This document shows positions 8,510-20,488 of a stretch of 64,000 nt of DNA, in pieces. Numbering within the stretch: the stretch's first letter is position 1; each line of letters starts with the position of its first letter. The notes under the pieces were generated by a model. The model saw nothing but the letters and a program-made list of their open reading frames with translations, did not search any database and was not told the origin of the DNA. Origin of the DNA: Sediminispirochaeta smaragdinae DSM 11293 (GTDB lineage: Bacteria > Spirochaetota > Spirochaetia > DSM-16054 > Sediminispirochaetaceae); NCBI RefSeq assembly GCF_000143985.1, contig NC_014364.1:2790001-2854000 (forward strand), written 5' to 3'. The position numbers and the translations under genes were made by a program.

Positions 8510-9793
8510 GTGAATAAACCATTGGCTATTGTATTGGGCGGAGGTAAAGGCACCAGGCTTTTTCCTCTTACGAAAGAGCGGGCTAAACCGGCGGTCCCTT
8601 TCGGGGGAAAATATCGGCTTGTAGATATACCAATCTCCAACTGTATCAACTCAGGGCTTCGTCAAGTCTACATTCTTACACAGTTTAATACTGCAAGCCT
8701 TCACAATCATATCTCAAGCACCTTCATTTTTGATGTCTTTAGTAACGGGTTTGTCGAAATTCTTGCGGCCGAACAGACTTTCGATAATAACAGCTGGTAT
8801 CAAGGGACGGCGGATGCGGTCAGAAAAAACTTCTATCACTTTCGCGATCAGTCGCCGAGTCATTACATTATCCTTTCAGGGGACCAGCTCTATCGCATGG
8901 ATCTGGCGGAGATGTTGAATAAGCATATCGAGAGTGGAGCCGAGGTGACCATAGCTGCCACTCCCGTCTCTCGGCAAAACGCCACCGGCCTCGGCATCAT
9001 CAGTGCAGATAAAAAGGGACGCGCCGTATCCTTTATCGAAAAACCGGACCCGGAAGACGATATCTCACATATGGCCTTTGATCGTTCTCTCCTGCCGGAG
9101 AATCAACCGAAAGTGGATCTAAGTAAAGAGTATCTGGCCTCAATGGGTATGTATATTTTCAACGCGAAGACCCTTGAAAAGGTGTTGGATAATAACTACA
9201 CCGATTTCGGCAAGGAGATTATCCCTATTGCCATTGGTGAGCGATACGTAAACACCTATATCTTTACCGGATTCTGGGAAGACATCGGAACCATCAAAGC
9301 CTTTTATGAGACGAATCTCAATCTTGTCTCTCTTACCCCGGCTTTTAATTTTTACGATGAAAAACGACCCATATACACTCATCGTCGGCACCTTGCCGCA
9401 ACGAAGATGAATTTCTGTACCATCAGTCAATCCCTTGCGGCCGAGGGGAGCATCATCACCAACGCCTCAATTGTCAATTCGGTAATCGGTATCAGAACAC
9501 TTATTGAGTCGGGAGCCAACCTCGATGGGGTTTACTGCATGGGGGCGAACTTCTACGAAACCTTGGAGCAGAAAAAGGAGAACGAGGAGCAGGGAATCCC
9601 CAACATCGGTATAGGTCGAGGAACTATCGTCAGGAAGGCAATCATCGATCTCAACGCACGCATTGGGGATGGATGTAGGCTCGGTATCGACCCTATCGAA
9701 AGAAAAGACGGCGACTACGGCTATTACTGGATCGTGGACGGAATCATCGTCATTCCGAAAAACGGTATTGTTCCGGCGGGAACCATTATATAG
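8510..9793 (+). CDS. glgC: glucose-1-phosphate adenylyltransferase (ADP-glucose pyrophosphorylase)
   Basis: Makes ADP-glucose from glucose-1-phosphate and ATP, the committed step of glycogen synthesis and substrate supplier for GlgA. The N-terminal nucleotide-binding LGGGKGTRLFPLTKERAKPA (with the conserved GGGxGTRL loop), WYQGTADAVR, SGDQLYRMD and the sugar-phosphate site SFIEKP are present; the C-terminal part is the left-handed beta-helix. Start set at GTG 8510 because a ribosome site (GGGAAGAGG) lies 6-7 bases upstream and because the family normally begins a few residues before AIVLGGG; a GTG at 8483 is in frame but poorly supported. That gives 427 residues, a normal length. The 3' end overlaps the convergent NUDIX gene by 8 bases. 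Confidence 0.96.
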   Translation: MNKPLAIVLGGGKGTRLFPLTKERAKPAVPFGGKYRLVDIPISNCINSGLRQVYILTQFNTASLHNHISSTFIFDVFSNGFVEILAAEQTFDNNSWYQGTADAVRKNFYHFRDQSPSHYIILSGDQLYRMDLAEMLNKHIESGAEVTIAATPVSRQNATGLGIISADKKGRAVSFIEKPDPEDDISHMAFDRSLLPENQPKVDLSKEYLASMGMYIFNAKTLEKVLDNNYTDFGKEIIPIAIGERYVNTYIFTGFWEDIGTIKAFYETNLNLVSLTPAFNFYDEKRPIYTHRRHLAATKMNFCTISQSLAAEGSIITNASIVNSVIGIRTLIESGANLDGVYCMGANFYETLEQKKENEEQGIPNIGIGRGTIVRKAIIDLNARIGDGCRLGIDPIERKDGDYGYYWIVDGIIVIPKNGIVPAGTII

Positions 9794-10190
9794 TAACGGG
9801 CTTGTTTCGTAAGAACTCCAAAATCGAACGATCGGAATCTGCCATGGAAAGCCGTATCATTTCATCGAGGGTGAACCAACCGATTTTCTGATGTTCTGCA
9901 AGGGTAAAACCATCCCCAAGAATTTTGATATCAAAGGCCTGTAACTCATAATCGGTACCACGATTTGAGAAGGAACCATGAAAAATCATTCGGCCCACCA
10001 GAATATGGATCTGAAACTCCTCAAAGAATTCCCGCTTCAGCGCCTCTTCGGGAGGCTCTCCGAAACGGGCCTTTCCACCGGGGAATTCCCAACTTTCACC
10101 AATACTTGTCCCGGGCTTACGGAGAGCAAGAAGGTACTTACTTCCCCGCCGTGCAATTCCCGCCGTTGAGATACGTTGCATACCCCTCAT
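9786..10190 (-). CDS. NUDIX hydrolase, MutT-like
   Basis: A 134-residue NUDIX protein. The Nudix box is intact: it begins GGKARFGEPPEEALKREF and ends FEEF (GX5EX7REUXEE). It is preceded by LALRKPG and WEFPGG, the usual MutT surroundings, so removal of oxidised or non-canonical nucleotides is the default inference, but NUDIX substrates cannot be read from sequence. It starts 12 bases after the stop of the upstream membrane-protein gene and is therefore the last gene of the leftward operon beginning at 14020. Confidence 0.88.
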   Translation of the reverse strand: MRGMQRISTAGIARRGSKYLLALRKPGTSIGESWEFPGGKARFGEPPEEALKREFFEEFQIHILVGRMIFHGSFSNRGTDYELQAFDIKILGDGFTLAEHQKIGWFTLDEMIRLSMADSDRSILEFLRNKPVTI

Positions 10191-10202
10191 ACCACCTGTC
10201 GG

Positions 10203-10616
10203 TTAGAGAAACAGCACTGCAGGAAACAAAAAATGAAGCACGGCGATGACCATTGCGGCAACACCGAACACGGACTGGTTGGCGATAAATATCTTTTCGA
10301 GATGCTCACGCCCTTCACCGCCGACGTCACTTTTTTGGATATAATAGTCCAAGGCCTGTATAAAACCCAGCAGGAAGAGAGAGAGCGCAGGCAGAAGGTC
10401 GCCGACAACCGGTACATCCCCGGAAGTAACGGTAAGCAGCTTAAAGATACCGACAAGCACGGTAAGAATGATCAGGGAAACACGAAGACCGGGCCGATCT
10501 TCCAATCCCTTTCGCATCTGTACCAAAATGGGAAATCGCTCTTCAAAATAATCGGCGGCAAGGAGAGCTCCACCGATGAAATTCAGAAGTATTGCAAGGA
10601 CGTAGAATTGTACCAT
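10203..10616 (-). CDS. small membrane protein of unknown function
   Basis: A 137-residue protein with about four predicted hydrophobic segments: FYVLAILLNFIGGALLA near the N-terminus, LRVSLIILTVLVGIFKLL, LLPALSLFLLGFIQAL and a C-terminal VFGVAAMVIAVLHFLFPAV. The start at 10616 is favoured because AGAGGGG lies 7-8 bases upstream; the frame extends 17 codons further without a ribosome site. I do not recognise a family. It is the fourth gene of the lipoprotein-nnr-unknown-membrane-NUDIX operon. Confidence 0.75.
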   Translation of the reverse strand: MVQFYVLAILLNFIGGALLAADYFEERFPILVQMRKGLEDRPGLRVSLIILTVLVGIFKLLTVTSGDVPVVGDLLPALSLFLLGFIQALDYYIQKSDVGGEGREHLEKIFIANQSVFGVAAMVIAVLHFLFPAVLFL

Positions 10617-10701
10617 CACATCACCCCTCTTTGATTGGACATAAAAATCCTGATACAAAACATACAAGAAAGATTGTCGGTCGTCAACAAATTCTCAAAT
10701 T

Positions 10702-11244
10702 CTAGGGAAGTCCCAGTTGGAGGAGAAATGTTTCACCTGAGACACTAAGGGTTGCGGTTGCCACTCGCACCTTCTCGGGAGAACTAAGGCGAAGAAAAGC
10801 ACGTTGGTGTTCGACAGCCCCGACGGTGACGGGAAGAACGGCATCCACTTCCTCCAGGCTTTCCCCTGAATCGGTGGAAAAACGATATGCAAAGGGGATG
10901 CCGGGGTGAATCTGCCCCTCCCGCCCCGGGGCCTTCACGAAAAGGTCAAAGTAAATTCCCTCCTCTAACCGCTCCGCGTCGAGGGTAAAGGTATAGCCTT
11001 CCCAGCGCCCCCGATCTTTTCTCCCGTACATCGGGTAAAGGGTCAAGGCAATGATTGCAACGATAACAAGGTCGACGAAGAAAATCATTGAACCACGACG
11101 AGCAAAGAAACCCCCGCGTTTACGCTTTTTCTTGTAATCATCCGGTCTGGATTTTCCGTAATAGTGTATGGGACGGGCCTCGGGAGAAAGATTCGGATCC
11201 TCACTTTCGGGGCCGCCTAGACGAACCTGCCGCCGCTCACTCAT
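10702..11244 (-). CDS. single-pass membrane protein of unknown function
   Basis: A 180-residue protein: a charged, basic cytoplasmic N-terminus (KKKRKRGGFFARRG, residues about 39-52), one membrane helix (MIFFVDLVIVAIIALTLYP), and an extracytoplasmic C-terminal domain of about 110 residues rich in beta-strand-forming sequence. The basic run before the helix fits the positive-inside rule. No family recognised. Its ATG overlaps the stop of the nnr gene by 4 bases, so it is translationally coupled to it; this is positional only and does not imply a shared function. Confidence 0.7.
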   Translation of the reverse strand: MSERRQVRLGGPESEDPNLSPEARPIHYYGKSRPDDYKKKRKRGGFFARRGSMIFFVDLVIVAIIALTLYPMYGRKDRGRWEGYTFTLDAERLEEGIYFDLFVKAPGREGQIHPGIPFAYRFSTDSGESLEEVDAVLPVTVGAVEHQRAFLRLSSPEKVRVATATLSVSGETFLLQLGLP

Positions 11245-12782
11245 TCTGCAGCGCTCCGGTAGCTCTCGATTCCAATAAATTCGATGAGCTGCCCGGCGGT
11301 AAAAAAGCCTTTTTTCTCTGCAGCATGCTTTCCCGCTCGCTGATGGAGGGCTACAGCCTCAAGCGCCGCCTCTCGTGCGGCCATTTCACCGCGCATCAAC
11401 ATCGTCCCGCAGATACCGGCAAGAACATCTCCCGATCCTCCGGTTCCAAGAGCCGGGTTGTTACCTTCAACAATCTCATATCCCCCCTCAGGAGAGGCTA
11501 TGTGGCTGATATGGCTTTTTAGAACAATCACACCGTTACAACGCTCGGCCATTGGGGGCAGCAGCTCCCAAGGACGGGTAAGCAGCATGGAACGAGCCTC
11601 TTCGATATCACGGCAGAGGCCGAGAGAAACCGCAAGCCTCGACGCTTCCCCTGGATGCGGGGTCACAATCCAGCGAGTGCTCCCATCTTTGCCGGGAAGT
11701 CTCCCACCATTTTTGTTGAGCCACATACCAAGAAGCGTAATGCCGTCGGCATCGATCACGCCGGAAGCGGCATGTTGAACAACGGCGTCAAAGGCAGCAA
11801 GACGAGCCTCATTACGCCCCCATCCCGGCCCGATCACAACGGAATCCACCGAAGCAGCAAACTTCGGATCAAGGCGTCGAATCATAATACCGCTCCGATC
11901 GGGAGGCGTTCTCGCAAAGATTTCGTCGTCAAGCATCAAGGTGACAAGACCAGCCCCGCTCGAGGCGGCAGACATCGCACAAAGAAAGGGAGCACCATCT
12001 GTACAAGGAGCGCCACCGATAACAAGAAGATGACCCCTTCGATTTTTATAGGCCCAAGGAGCCAGCTCTGGTACTTGGACCTCTTCGGGCACAAACCACT
12101 CTGCCGCCGCTTCGGCTTCGGCAATAAGGCCAAGAGGAAAGCCAACCGGTACGACGACGATCCGGCCCACGAGTTTCCGCCCTTCAGGGCTGAAAAGCGG
12201 AAGCTTCGGTAGCTCCATGGTAAGGGTGATATCGGCACGAACAATTACCGACCCCGCTATGGGAAAGGCATCGTCTCCCAGACCGCTGGGAATATCAACG
12301 GCTACCTTTAGGGCTCGGCTTTCGTTGATGCGTCGCACAAGCTCCGCAGCCATCGGACGAAGAGCGCCTTTCAACCCCGTTCCGGCTATACCGTCGAAAA
12401 TAACATCGGCATCCGAGATTGCGGCCTGCACAGCAAGCTTGTCGCCCTCCATGCACAGCACCTTAAGCCCATAGCCCTCACAAATTTTGGTATGAAGACG
12501 AACCGATTCACCATTCTCCGAGGCAAAAAGCACGACCTTCGCCCCGGTAAACCCCTCGCTAAAGGCCGCACGGGCCATAACAAGGGCATCACCGCCGTTG
12601 TTGCCCTTCCCCGCCACAAACAATAGCTTGCTCTCTTTATCGATCTTCTCCCGGCAGAGGGTACGAAAGCTCCGCCAGGCGTTCTGCCCAGCATCTTCCA
12701 TCAAAAGCAAACCGGGAATGGCGCAATCCCCCGAGGCTTGCCGATCTATACAAGACATCACTTTGCCGGTGACAACCTTCAT
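11241..12782 (-). CDS. nnr: bifunctional NAD(P)H-hydrate epimerase / ADP-dependent NAD(P)H-hydrate dehydratase
   Basis: Repairs hydrated NADH and NADPH (NADHX, NADPHX). The N-terminal YjeF_N epimerase half contains LLMEDAGQNAW and FVAGKGNNGGDALVMAR; the C-terminal YjeF_C/carbohydrate-kinase-like dehydratase half contains YKNRRGHLLVIGG, GPGWGRN, TPHPGEASRL and the phosphate-binding NNPALGTGGSGDVLAGI. Two complete domains in 513 residues, as in E. coli YjeF. The start at 12782 is preferred over an upstream in-frame one because its ATG shares a base with the stop of the preceding gene (TAATG) and GAGGAGGAG lies just upstream. Second gene of a five-gene operon. Confidence 0.94.
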   Translation of the reverse strand: MKVVTGKVMSCIDRQASGDCAIPGLLLMEDAGQNAWRSFRTLCREKIDKESKLLFVAGKGNNGGDALVMARAAFSEGFTGAKVVLFASENGESVRLHTKICEGYGLKVLCMEGDKLAVQAAISDADVIFDGIAGTGLKGALRPMAAELVRRINESRALKVAVDIPSGLGDDAFPIAGSVIVRADITLTMELPKLPLFSPEGRKLVGRIVVVPVGFPLGLIAEAEAAAEWFVPEEVQVPELAPWAYKNRRGHLLVIGGAPCTDGAPFLCAMSAASSGAGLVTLMLDDEIFARTPPDRSGIMIRRLDPKFAASVDSVVIGPGWGRNEARLAAFDAVVQHAASGVIDADGITLLGMWLNKNGGRLPGKDGSTRWIVTPHPGEASRLAVSLGLCRDIEEARSMLLTRPWELLPPMAERCNGVIVLKSHISHIASPEGGYEIVEGNNPALGTGGSGDVLAGICGTMLMRGEMAAREAALEAVALHQRAGKHAAEKKGFFTAGQLIEFIGIESYRSAAE

Positions 12783-14020
12783 TACTCCTCCTCGGTGATC
12801 CGATCGGAACGCCACCATACAATATCGACACCAAACGCTTTGGCCAGCAGTGCCGTTAGAATTCCTTCGGGAGAAAGATAAAAATCACGATAGATGATCT
12901 GATCATCTTCGAGGAGTATGGTACTTCTATCAACTACCGAACCATCACGGCCCATAATCATAAGCTCAAAATCATCACCGCTTTCCGGTGCCATAAAGTA
13001 GAGATTCCCATTTCGATCCACACCAAGGGCCTCATAAATGGTGACGAAAGAATCGTCTTCAAGAAAGCCCCCTCCCTGCTCGGCAACGCGCTTGGCGGGA
13101 AGAACGATCCGAGAATCCCATGATTCCGTCTCGGTATTGAAGATACAGATGGCACTCTGATCAAAGTCGATACCACCTTTATCCCCCTCGCTTCGATAGT
13201 AGTCGACCATCACGTAGAGCAAGGGTGCCGTATAATCCGGGAAAACACCTTTTACGGCAGGCTCGGCATACCCCTCTCCATCCGGCATGGGAATTTCCTG
13301 AGGGAGAATATCCGATCGGCTCTTCAGAGCGCCGTGATTATCAAAGGAAAAGAGAACCCACCGGTTCGGTCCACGCGAGGCAATCCATATAGTATCATTA
13401 TCAACGACAAAAATCCTCTCAACATAGGGAAAAGGCGTTCCTCCGACCCCTTCCTGTCCCAGATAATCGAGCACCTCACCATCCTCGGAAAAGCGAAGTA
13501 CGATCGTATTGAGACTACTCGCCAGCTCCTCATCGTAGGATATCTGATACTCCTGGGCCCGCTCCTCAACCAAAAGGAGCCCTGAACCGGTAACCGCGAT
13601 CTCTCCGACATCAGTGAAGGGGTATTGGTAGGCCTTTCGGCTGGAGACCATATCTGATCCGCTGTCGGTGTCGAGGAGAATGGGTCCGGGATTACTTTCG
13701 GCCGAGTAAAACAGGGAGAGGATATCCCCATAGCCGTTGAACTCCATCACCTTTTTCGAATTACCATTGCCGATATAGAAGAGACCATTGCGCATTACGA
13801 TCCTGGTTTTCTCCGTGTAAGGAACCCCATAGTGTTCCACAAGATCAAGGTCATCCTCCATCTTTCCGATCTTTAAAGAAAAGAGCGTTTCCCGCTTCAG
13901 GGTCTTTCCATCACCTGCTTTGCAGGAACTAAACAGCATGGGAAACAGTACCAAACAACAAAACAGACACGCCGCAGTGCATCGGTAATATGGGAATCTA
14001 TATGCTTTCATCTCGGCCAA
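12782..14020 (-). CDS. putative lipoprotein, beta-propeller-like
   Basis: A 412-residue exported protein. The N-terminal hydrophobic segment CLFCCLVLFPMLFSSC ends in a plausible spirochaetal lipobox (FSSC). The body carries spaced repeats of the kind seen in NHL/YVTN propellers (for example GLFYIGNGNSKKVMEFNGYG, NTIVLRFSEDGEVLDYLG, WVLFSFDNHGALKS, LMIMGRDGSVVDRS), each reading like a blade that reports a value. Function unknown. The frame opens with TTG at 14020, 6 bases after AGGGG; ATG at 14011 is the alternative. First gene of the operon with nnr; divergent from secA. Confidence 0.78.
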   Translation of the reverse strand: MAEMKAYRFPYYRCTAACLFCCLVLFPMLFSSCKAGDGKTLKRETLFSLKIGKMEDDLDLVEHYGVPYTEKTRIVMRNGLFYIGNGNSKKVMEFNGYGDILSLFYSAESNPGPILLDTDSGSDMVSSRKAYQYPFTDVGEIAVTGSGLLLVEERAQEYQISYDEELASSLNTIVLRFSEDGEVLDYLGQEGVGGTPFPYVERIFVVDNDTIWIASRGPNRWVLFSFDNHGALKSRSDILPQEIPMPDGEGYAEPAVKGVFPDYTAPLLYVMVDYYRSEGDKGGIDFDQSAICIFNTETESWDSRIVLPAKRVAEQGGGFLEDDSFVTIYEALGVDRNGNLYFMAPESGDDFELMIMGRDGSVVDRSTILLEDDQIIYRDFYLSPEGILTALLAKAFGVDIVWWRSDRITEEE

Positions 14021-14061
14021 TAGTAGCCCCTGCTTATGGCTCTGTCAATGAATCATAAAAG

Positions 14062-14090
14062 CTGACAACAACGCCTCTTTTTAGTATAGT
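14062..14090 (+). promoter_or_regulatory. sigma-70-type promoter of secA
   Basis: CTGACA (14062-14067), 17-base spacer, TATAGT (14085-14090), giving a leader of about 45 bases before the secA start, which has AAAGGAG 8 bases upstream. Confidence 0.55.
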
Positions 14091-14139
14091 AGATAGATGA
14101 ATAGATAATGAGTCGTATCTTCCAAAGGAGTTAGCAATA

Positions 14140-16881
<2,742 letters not shown>

Positions 16882-16937
16882 CAAGCGGCATTATACGCCA
16901 ACTGTAAAGCAACGTAACAACGTACAGCAAAAAGTAA

Positions 16938-16964
16938 GGCCGCCCTTTCACGGGCGGCCTTTTT
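16938..16964 (+). terminator. rho-independent terminator after secA
   Basis: GGCCGCCC (16938-16945), 6-base loop, GGGCGGCC (16952-16959), then TTTTT. Confidence 0.9.
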
Positions 16965-17000
16965 CACGGAAGGTACGATCGATTATGCATCGATTATTTA

Positions 17001-18113
17001 TCATTTATAGAGGTAGCCCCCCAGGGGATTGACCGGTACATTATTTCGATAGAGGGCAAAATGAAGATGAGGGCCGGTGGAACGGCCGGTGCTTCCCATC
17101 TCCCCTATCTGCTGTCCCTGACTGATGTGCTGTCCCTTGCGAACCAGAATCCGGCTAAGGTGTCCGTAGAGACTCTGAAAGCCGTGGCTGTGGCGTATCA
17201 CCACATACTTGCCAAAGCCTCTGGGCCTGTCGCCAACAAGAACTACCGTCCCCTCCATGGTAGCGGAGACGGGCGTTCCCACAGGACCGGCAAGGTCTAT
17301 GCCATAGTGCATGCTTCGAACGCCGGTAAAGGGATCGCTTCGATAGCCGAAGGGAGAGGTGAGACGCCCCCTCGTCGGATAGATAAAAAGGGTTCCCATC
17401 GCCTTTTTATAGTCATATTCACTGATCTGTCCCCCCGGAACGAAAAGAATCTGTCCTGCCGTTATCACCTCAGACTGAAGATCGTTGGCATCCAGGATAT
17501 AGTTCACGGGAACCGAAAATTTTTCGGCAATGGAAGCAACACTATCGCCGGAACGAACAGTATAGGGAATACCATCCACATTAGGAATTTTGAGTTCCGA
17601 TCCCGCATAGATTTTTCTGACATCGGTGATGTTATTAAATGCAATCAAGGTACCGACGTCCAAACCATTCTCATGGGCAATCTCCGAAAGAGTATCGCCC
17701 CGTTCCAGGGTATACGCTCTGCTGCTAACCGAGGTAAAGAGAACACCGTCGGGGAGGATAGGACTCCCTGAACCCTGGTTTGCCGTATCGCTATTAACAT
17801 ATGAAAAGAGGCTTTTGTGAACCGTCGAGGCCCCCGGAGTAAGCCCCAAGTCGGGTAAAGCACGTGGCCCGGAACCGACGAAAAAGGCCAAACCGACACA
17901 GCCACCTGCCAGGATGATACTGCCCAGGGACAGGATGACGATTTTCTCCCGCTTCGAAGGAGCAGAATGCCGCCGCGGCTGTTGTTTCATCTCGGGAAAA
18001 AGGACGGGATCATCCTCCCTTTCATGTCCTAAGGCCCACGAAGTCCTCAACCGAGAAAAAAACGAACGTCTTTTCCTGACCTGTTGTTTTTGATGCAACA
18101 CTTCCATATCCAT
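17001..18113 (-). CDS. LysM and M23 peptidase domain envelope protein
   Basis: A 370-residue protein: basic cytoplasmic N-terminus, one membrane helix (about residues 54-76), two LysM motifs (YTLERGDTLSEIAHENGLDV and YTVRSGDSVASIAEKFSVPV) that bind peptidoglycan, and a C-terminal LytM/M23 domain. The zinc ligands are in place (MHYGIDLAG giving H-x3-D, and GPHLHFAL giving H-x-H; SLYGHLSRI adds the active-site His), so it is likely an active endopeptidase rather than an EnvC/NlpD-like regulator. It sits in the inner membrane facing the periplasm. Monocistronic; convergent with secA and divergent from the signal peptidase gene. Confidence 0.93.
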   Translation of the reverse strand: MDMEVLHQKQQVRKRRSFFSRLRTSWALGHEREDDPVLFPEMKQQPRRHSAPSKREKIVILSLGSIILAGGCVGLAFFVGSGPRALPDLGLTPGASTVHKSLFSYVNSDTANQGSGSPILPDGVLFTSVSSRAYTLERGDTLSEIAHENGLDVGTLIAFNNITDVRKIYAGSELKIPNVDGIPYTVRSGDSVASIAEKFSVPVNYILDANDLQSEVITAGQILFVPGGQISEYDYKKAMGTLFIYPTRGRLTSPFGYRSDPFTGVRSMHYGIDLAGPVGTPVSATMEGTVVLVGDRPRGFGKYVVIRHSHGFQSLYGHLSRILVRKGQHISQGQQIGEMGSTGRSTGPHLHFALYRNNVPVNPLGGYLYK

Positions 18114-18183
18114 ACGCTTACCATATCGACAATTTTTCCCTCACATATTACTATAACACGCATAAAGCTTTGATAAGGATACG

Positions 18184-18606
18184 ATGATTGATTCTGCTTC
18201 TCCGTTCATATTGCTAATCTTCGCTACACTTATCGTCTTGACGGTCGTCGGATCACTCTTCGGCATCTACACCGTCGAAGGCCATTCCATGGAACCGTAT
18301 CTATCTCCCGGAAGAAATGTTATTATTTTCAAGCGGATTCCTTTCGGCAGTATAAAACGTGGTGATATACTTGTCTACAAGAGTCCCTTCGACGGTAAAA
18401 CTGTGATCAAGCGTTGTACGGGGCTTCCCGGCGACACAATGACCGGGGAGAACGGAGAAGTGATAGTGCCCGAAGAAGCTTTCTTTGCCCTTGGGGACAA
18501 TCTACCGCTTTCGGATGATTCACGCCACTACGGGGTGGTATCAAGGAAGGCCATAAAGGGAAAGGTTGTCTTTCCCCGCATCGGAGGCAGTTTGCACAGT
18601 GAGTGA
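18184..18606 (+). CDS. lepB: signal peptidase I
   Basis: A compact 140-residue S26A peptidase. One N-terminal membrane helix, then box B VEGHSMEPYLSPG with the catalytic Ser, box C RGDILVYKSP, box D IKRCTGLPGD with the catalytic Lys, and box E GDNLPLSDDSRHYG. The set is complete although the protein is much shorter than E. coli LepB, resembling the small Gram-positive and mitochondrial-like enzymes. Its stop overlaps the GTG start of the following transpeptidase gene by 8 bases. A second, longer signal peptidase may exist elsewhere in the genome; that cannot be judged here. Confidence 0.9.
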   Translation: MIDSASPFILLIFATLIVLTVVGSLFGIYTVEGHSMEPYLSPGRNVIIFKRIPFGSIKRGDILVYKSPFDGKTVIKRCTGLPGDTMTGENGEVIVPEEAFFALGDNLPLSDDSRHYGVVSRKAIKGKVVFPRIGGSLHSE

Positions 18607-20488
18607 ATCCAGTCCGGATCTTCGAAATAAACGATTTGCGTTTTTCATCCTCGTTACCGCGGTCTTTATTCTCCTCCTCATTTGGAAATTCTTCGATGTG
18701 ATGATTATCCATCCGGTAAAGGGGAATCCGGGAATCGTCCGTCCGCCACGGGTGGAACGAGGCCCGATTCTCGACCGAAACGGTAAGATACTTGCGGTAC
18801 AGACCCGACTTTATACGGTAACAGCCTGGATGCCCAACGTCAAGAACCCCGAGAAGAGTGCGGCTCTCCTTGGTGATCTCCTCGGCCTTGAAACCGAGGA
18901 TCTCCTTGCCCGAATGAAATCAAGAAGCGGATTTCTCTATGTAAAGCGCAAGGTTTCTCCTTCGGAAAGCGAGGCGGTCAGGCAGCTCATTGAGGAAGGA
19001 GAACTACCGGGAATCGGATTGGAACCCGAATATGGGCGAAATTATCCGGAACGAAGCCTTGCAAGCCATGTCATCGGCTTTGTCGGGACCGATAATGTGG
19101 GCCTAGACGGTATCGAACTTACCTATGATAATGTACTATCCCCCCCCGAAGATAAGAAAAAACAGGAGGAAACGATCTACGGAAACCAACTCTTCCTTAC
19201 CCTTGATGCCAATGTACAATACTTTGCCGAATCCTTGGCAAAGAAGGCATGGGAAGAGCACAATCCCGATGCCGTGATGATTATGGTCATGGACGCGAAA
19301 AGCGGCGATTTTCTCGGCTGGGCCTCCTATCCCACCTTCGATCCCAACAGTTTTACCTCGGCAAGCAACAGAGAAAAGCAGAATAGACCCGTGGTGGCGG
19401 CCTATGAACCGGGATCGGTCTTCAAGATCTTTTCCATCGCCTCGTTTCTTGACCTCGGAGGTATCGATACTTCAAGTACCTTTTTCTGCGACGGGGCCTA
19501 TGAAAAAGAGTTCCCCGCCTCGGGAGAAAGAATCGTCATCAACTGTCTCGGCCACCACGGAAGGGTTCGTCCCCAGGAAATCATAAAGTATTCCTGCAAC
19601 GCGGGAGCCGCCTATGCAAGCGAAACCGTAAGCAAGCAGGATTTTTACGACAAACTTACCGAATTTGGTTTTGGAACGGCCACCCACCTCCCCTTTCCCG
19701 GAGAGAGTGCCGGTATTCTTCGGAAACCGGAACAGTGGTCAGGCAGGACAAAACCGACCATTGCCATCGGGCAAGAGCTCTCCGTGTCTGCCGTACAGAT
19801 CGTCACGGCGGCTACGGCTTTTAGCAACAACGGCATGGTCCTTGAACCTCATATCGTCAAAAAGATCGTCTCCCCGGAGGGTAAGACCCTCGAGCGCTTC
19901 GACCGCAGGCCGGTAAAGCAGGTCATAGATCCCACAGTTGCGAATTCCGTCCTGCAAATGATGGAGACAGGCAGCGAACGGGGCGGCACCGGCTGGCGTG
20001 GTGCCATAGAAGGGACACAAATATCGATAAAAACCGGCACAGGGGAGATGATCGATCCCAAGACCGGGACCTACTCCCCCGCTGCGGTTCTGGCCTCCTC
20101 CCTGGCCATATTTCCCAGCGATGATCCCCGCTTCATTCTCTACGTGGTCATCGATCATCCCAGGGGCAGGCAGTACTACGGTGGAAGAATTGCGGCGCCC
20201 ATCATCAAGGAGCTGGGAGAAGAGCTGATTCGCTATTACGGTATCCCCGTCACCGGAGATACCGTTGTCAGTCATGAGGGGAGCATCCGGGTTCGTATCC
20301 CGCCGGAAGCAAGCCTGACAGATGTCATGCCCGATCTCGACGGTTTCTCCAAAAAGCAGTTGATGCCGCTTCTCGATCAGGAGAACATCCCCGTAACCAT
20401 TACAGGGGACGGCTGGGTCATTCACCAGAGCCCGGCCCCCGGGACCCCGATAACCAGCGATACAAAAATCATCCTGGAACTTGAGTGA
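18599..20488 (+). CDS. penicillin-binding protein, FtsI/PBP2 type, with C-terminal PASTA domain
   Basis: A 629-residue class B transpeptidase: short cytoplasmic tail, membrane helix FAFFILVTAVFILLLIWKFF, dimerisation domain (RGPILDRNGKILAVQ), and transpeptidase domain with SxxK in YEPGSVFKIFS, SxN in KYSCNAGAAYA and KTG in ISIKTGTGEM. About 65 C-terminal residues form one PASTA unit (PDLDGFSKKQLMPLLDQENI). This fits FtsI-like septal PBPs. GTG 18599 is preferred as start because the upstream GGAGG is in range (11 bases); a TTG at 18566 lies deep inside the peptidase gene. It overlaps the signal peptidase gene at its start and the DUF115 gene at its end (GTGA), so the three form one operon. Confidence 0.93.
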   Translation: MSESSPDLRNKRFAFFILVTAVFILLLIWKFFDVMIIHPVKGNPGIVRPPRVERGPILDRNGKILAVQTRLYTVTAWMPNVKNPEKSAALLGDLLGLETEDLLARMKSRSGFLYVKRKVSPSESEAVRQLIEEGELPGIGLEPEYGRNYPERSLASHVIGFVGTDNVGLDGIELTYDNVLSPPEDKKKQEETIYGNQLFLTLDANVQYFAESLAKKAWEEHNPDAVMIMVMDAKSGDFLGWASYPTFDPNSFTSASNREKQNRPVVAAYEPGSVFKIFSIASFLDLGGIDTSSTFFCDGAYEKEFPASGERIVINCLGHHGRVRPQEIIKYSCNAGAAYASETVSKQDFYDKLTEFGFGTATHLPFPGESAGILRKPEQWSGRTKPTIAIGQELSVSAVQIVTAATAFSNNGMVLEPHIVKKIVSPEGKTLERFDRRPVKQVIDPTVANSVLQMMETGSERGGTGWRGAIEGTQISIKTGTGEMIDPKTGTYSPAAVLASSLAIFPSDDPRFILYVVIDHPRGRQYYGGRIAAPIIKELGEELIRYYGIPVTGDTVVSHEGSIRVRIPPEASLTDVMPDLDGFSKKQLMPLLDQENIPVTITGDGWVIHQSPAPGTPITSDTKIILELE

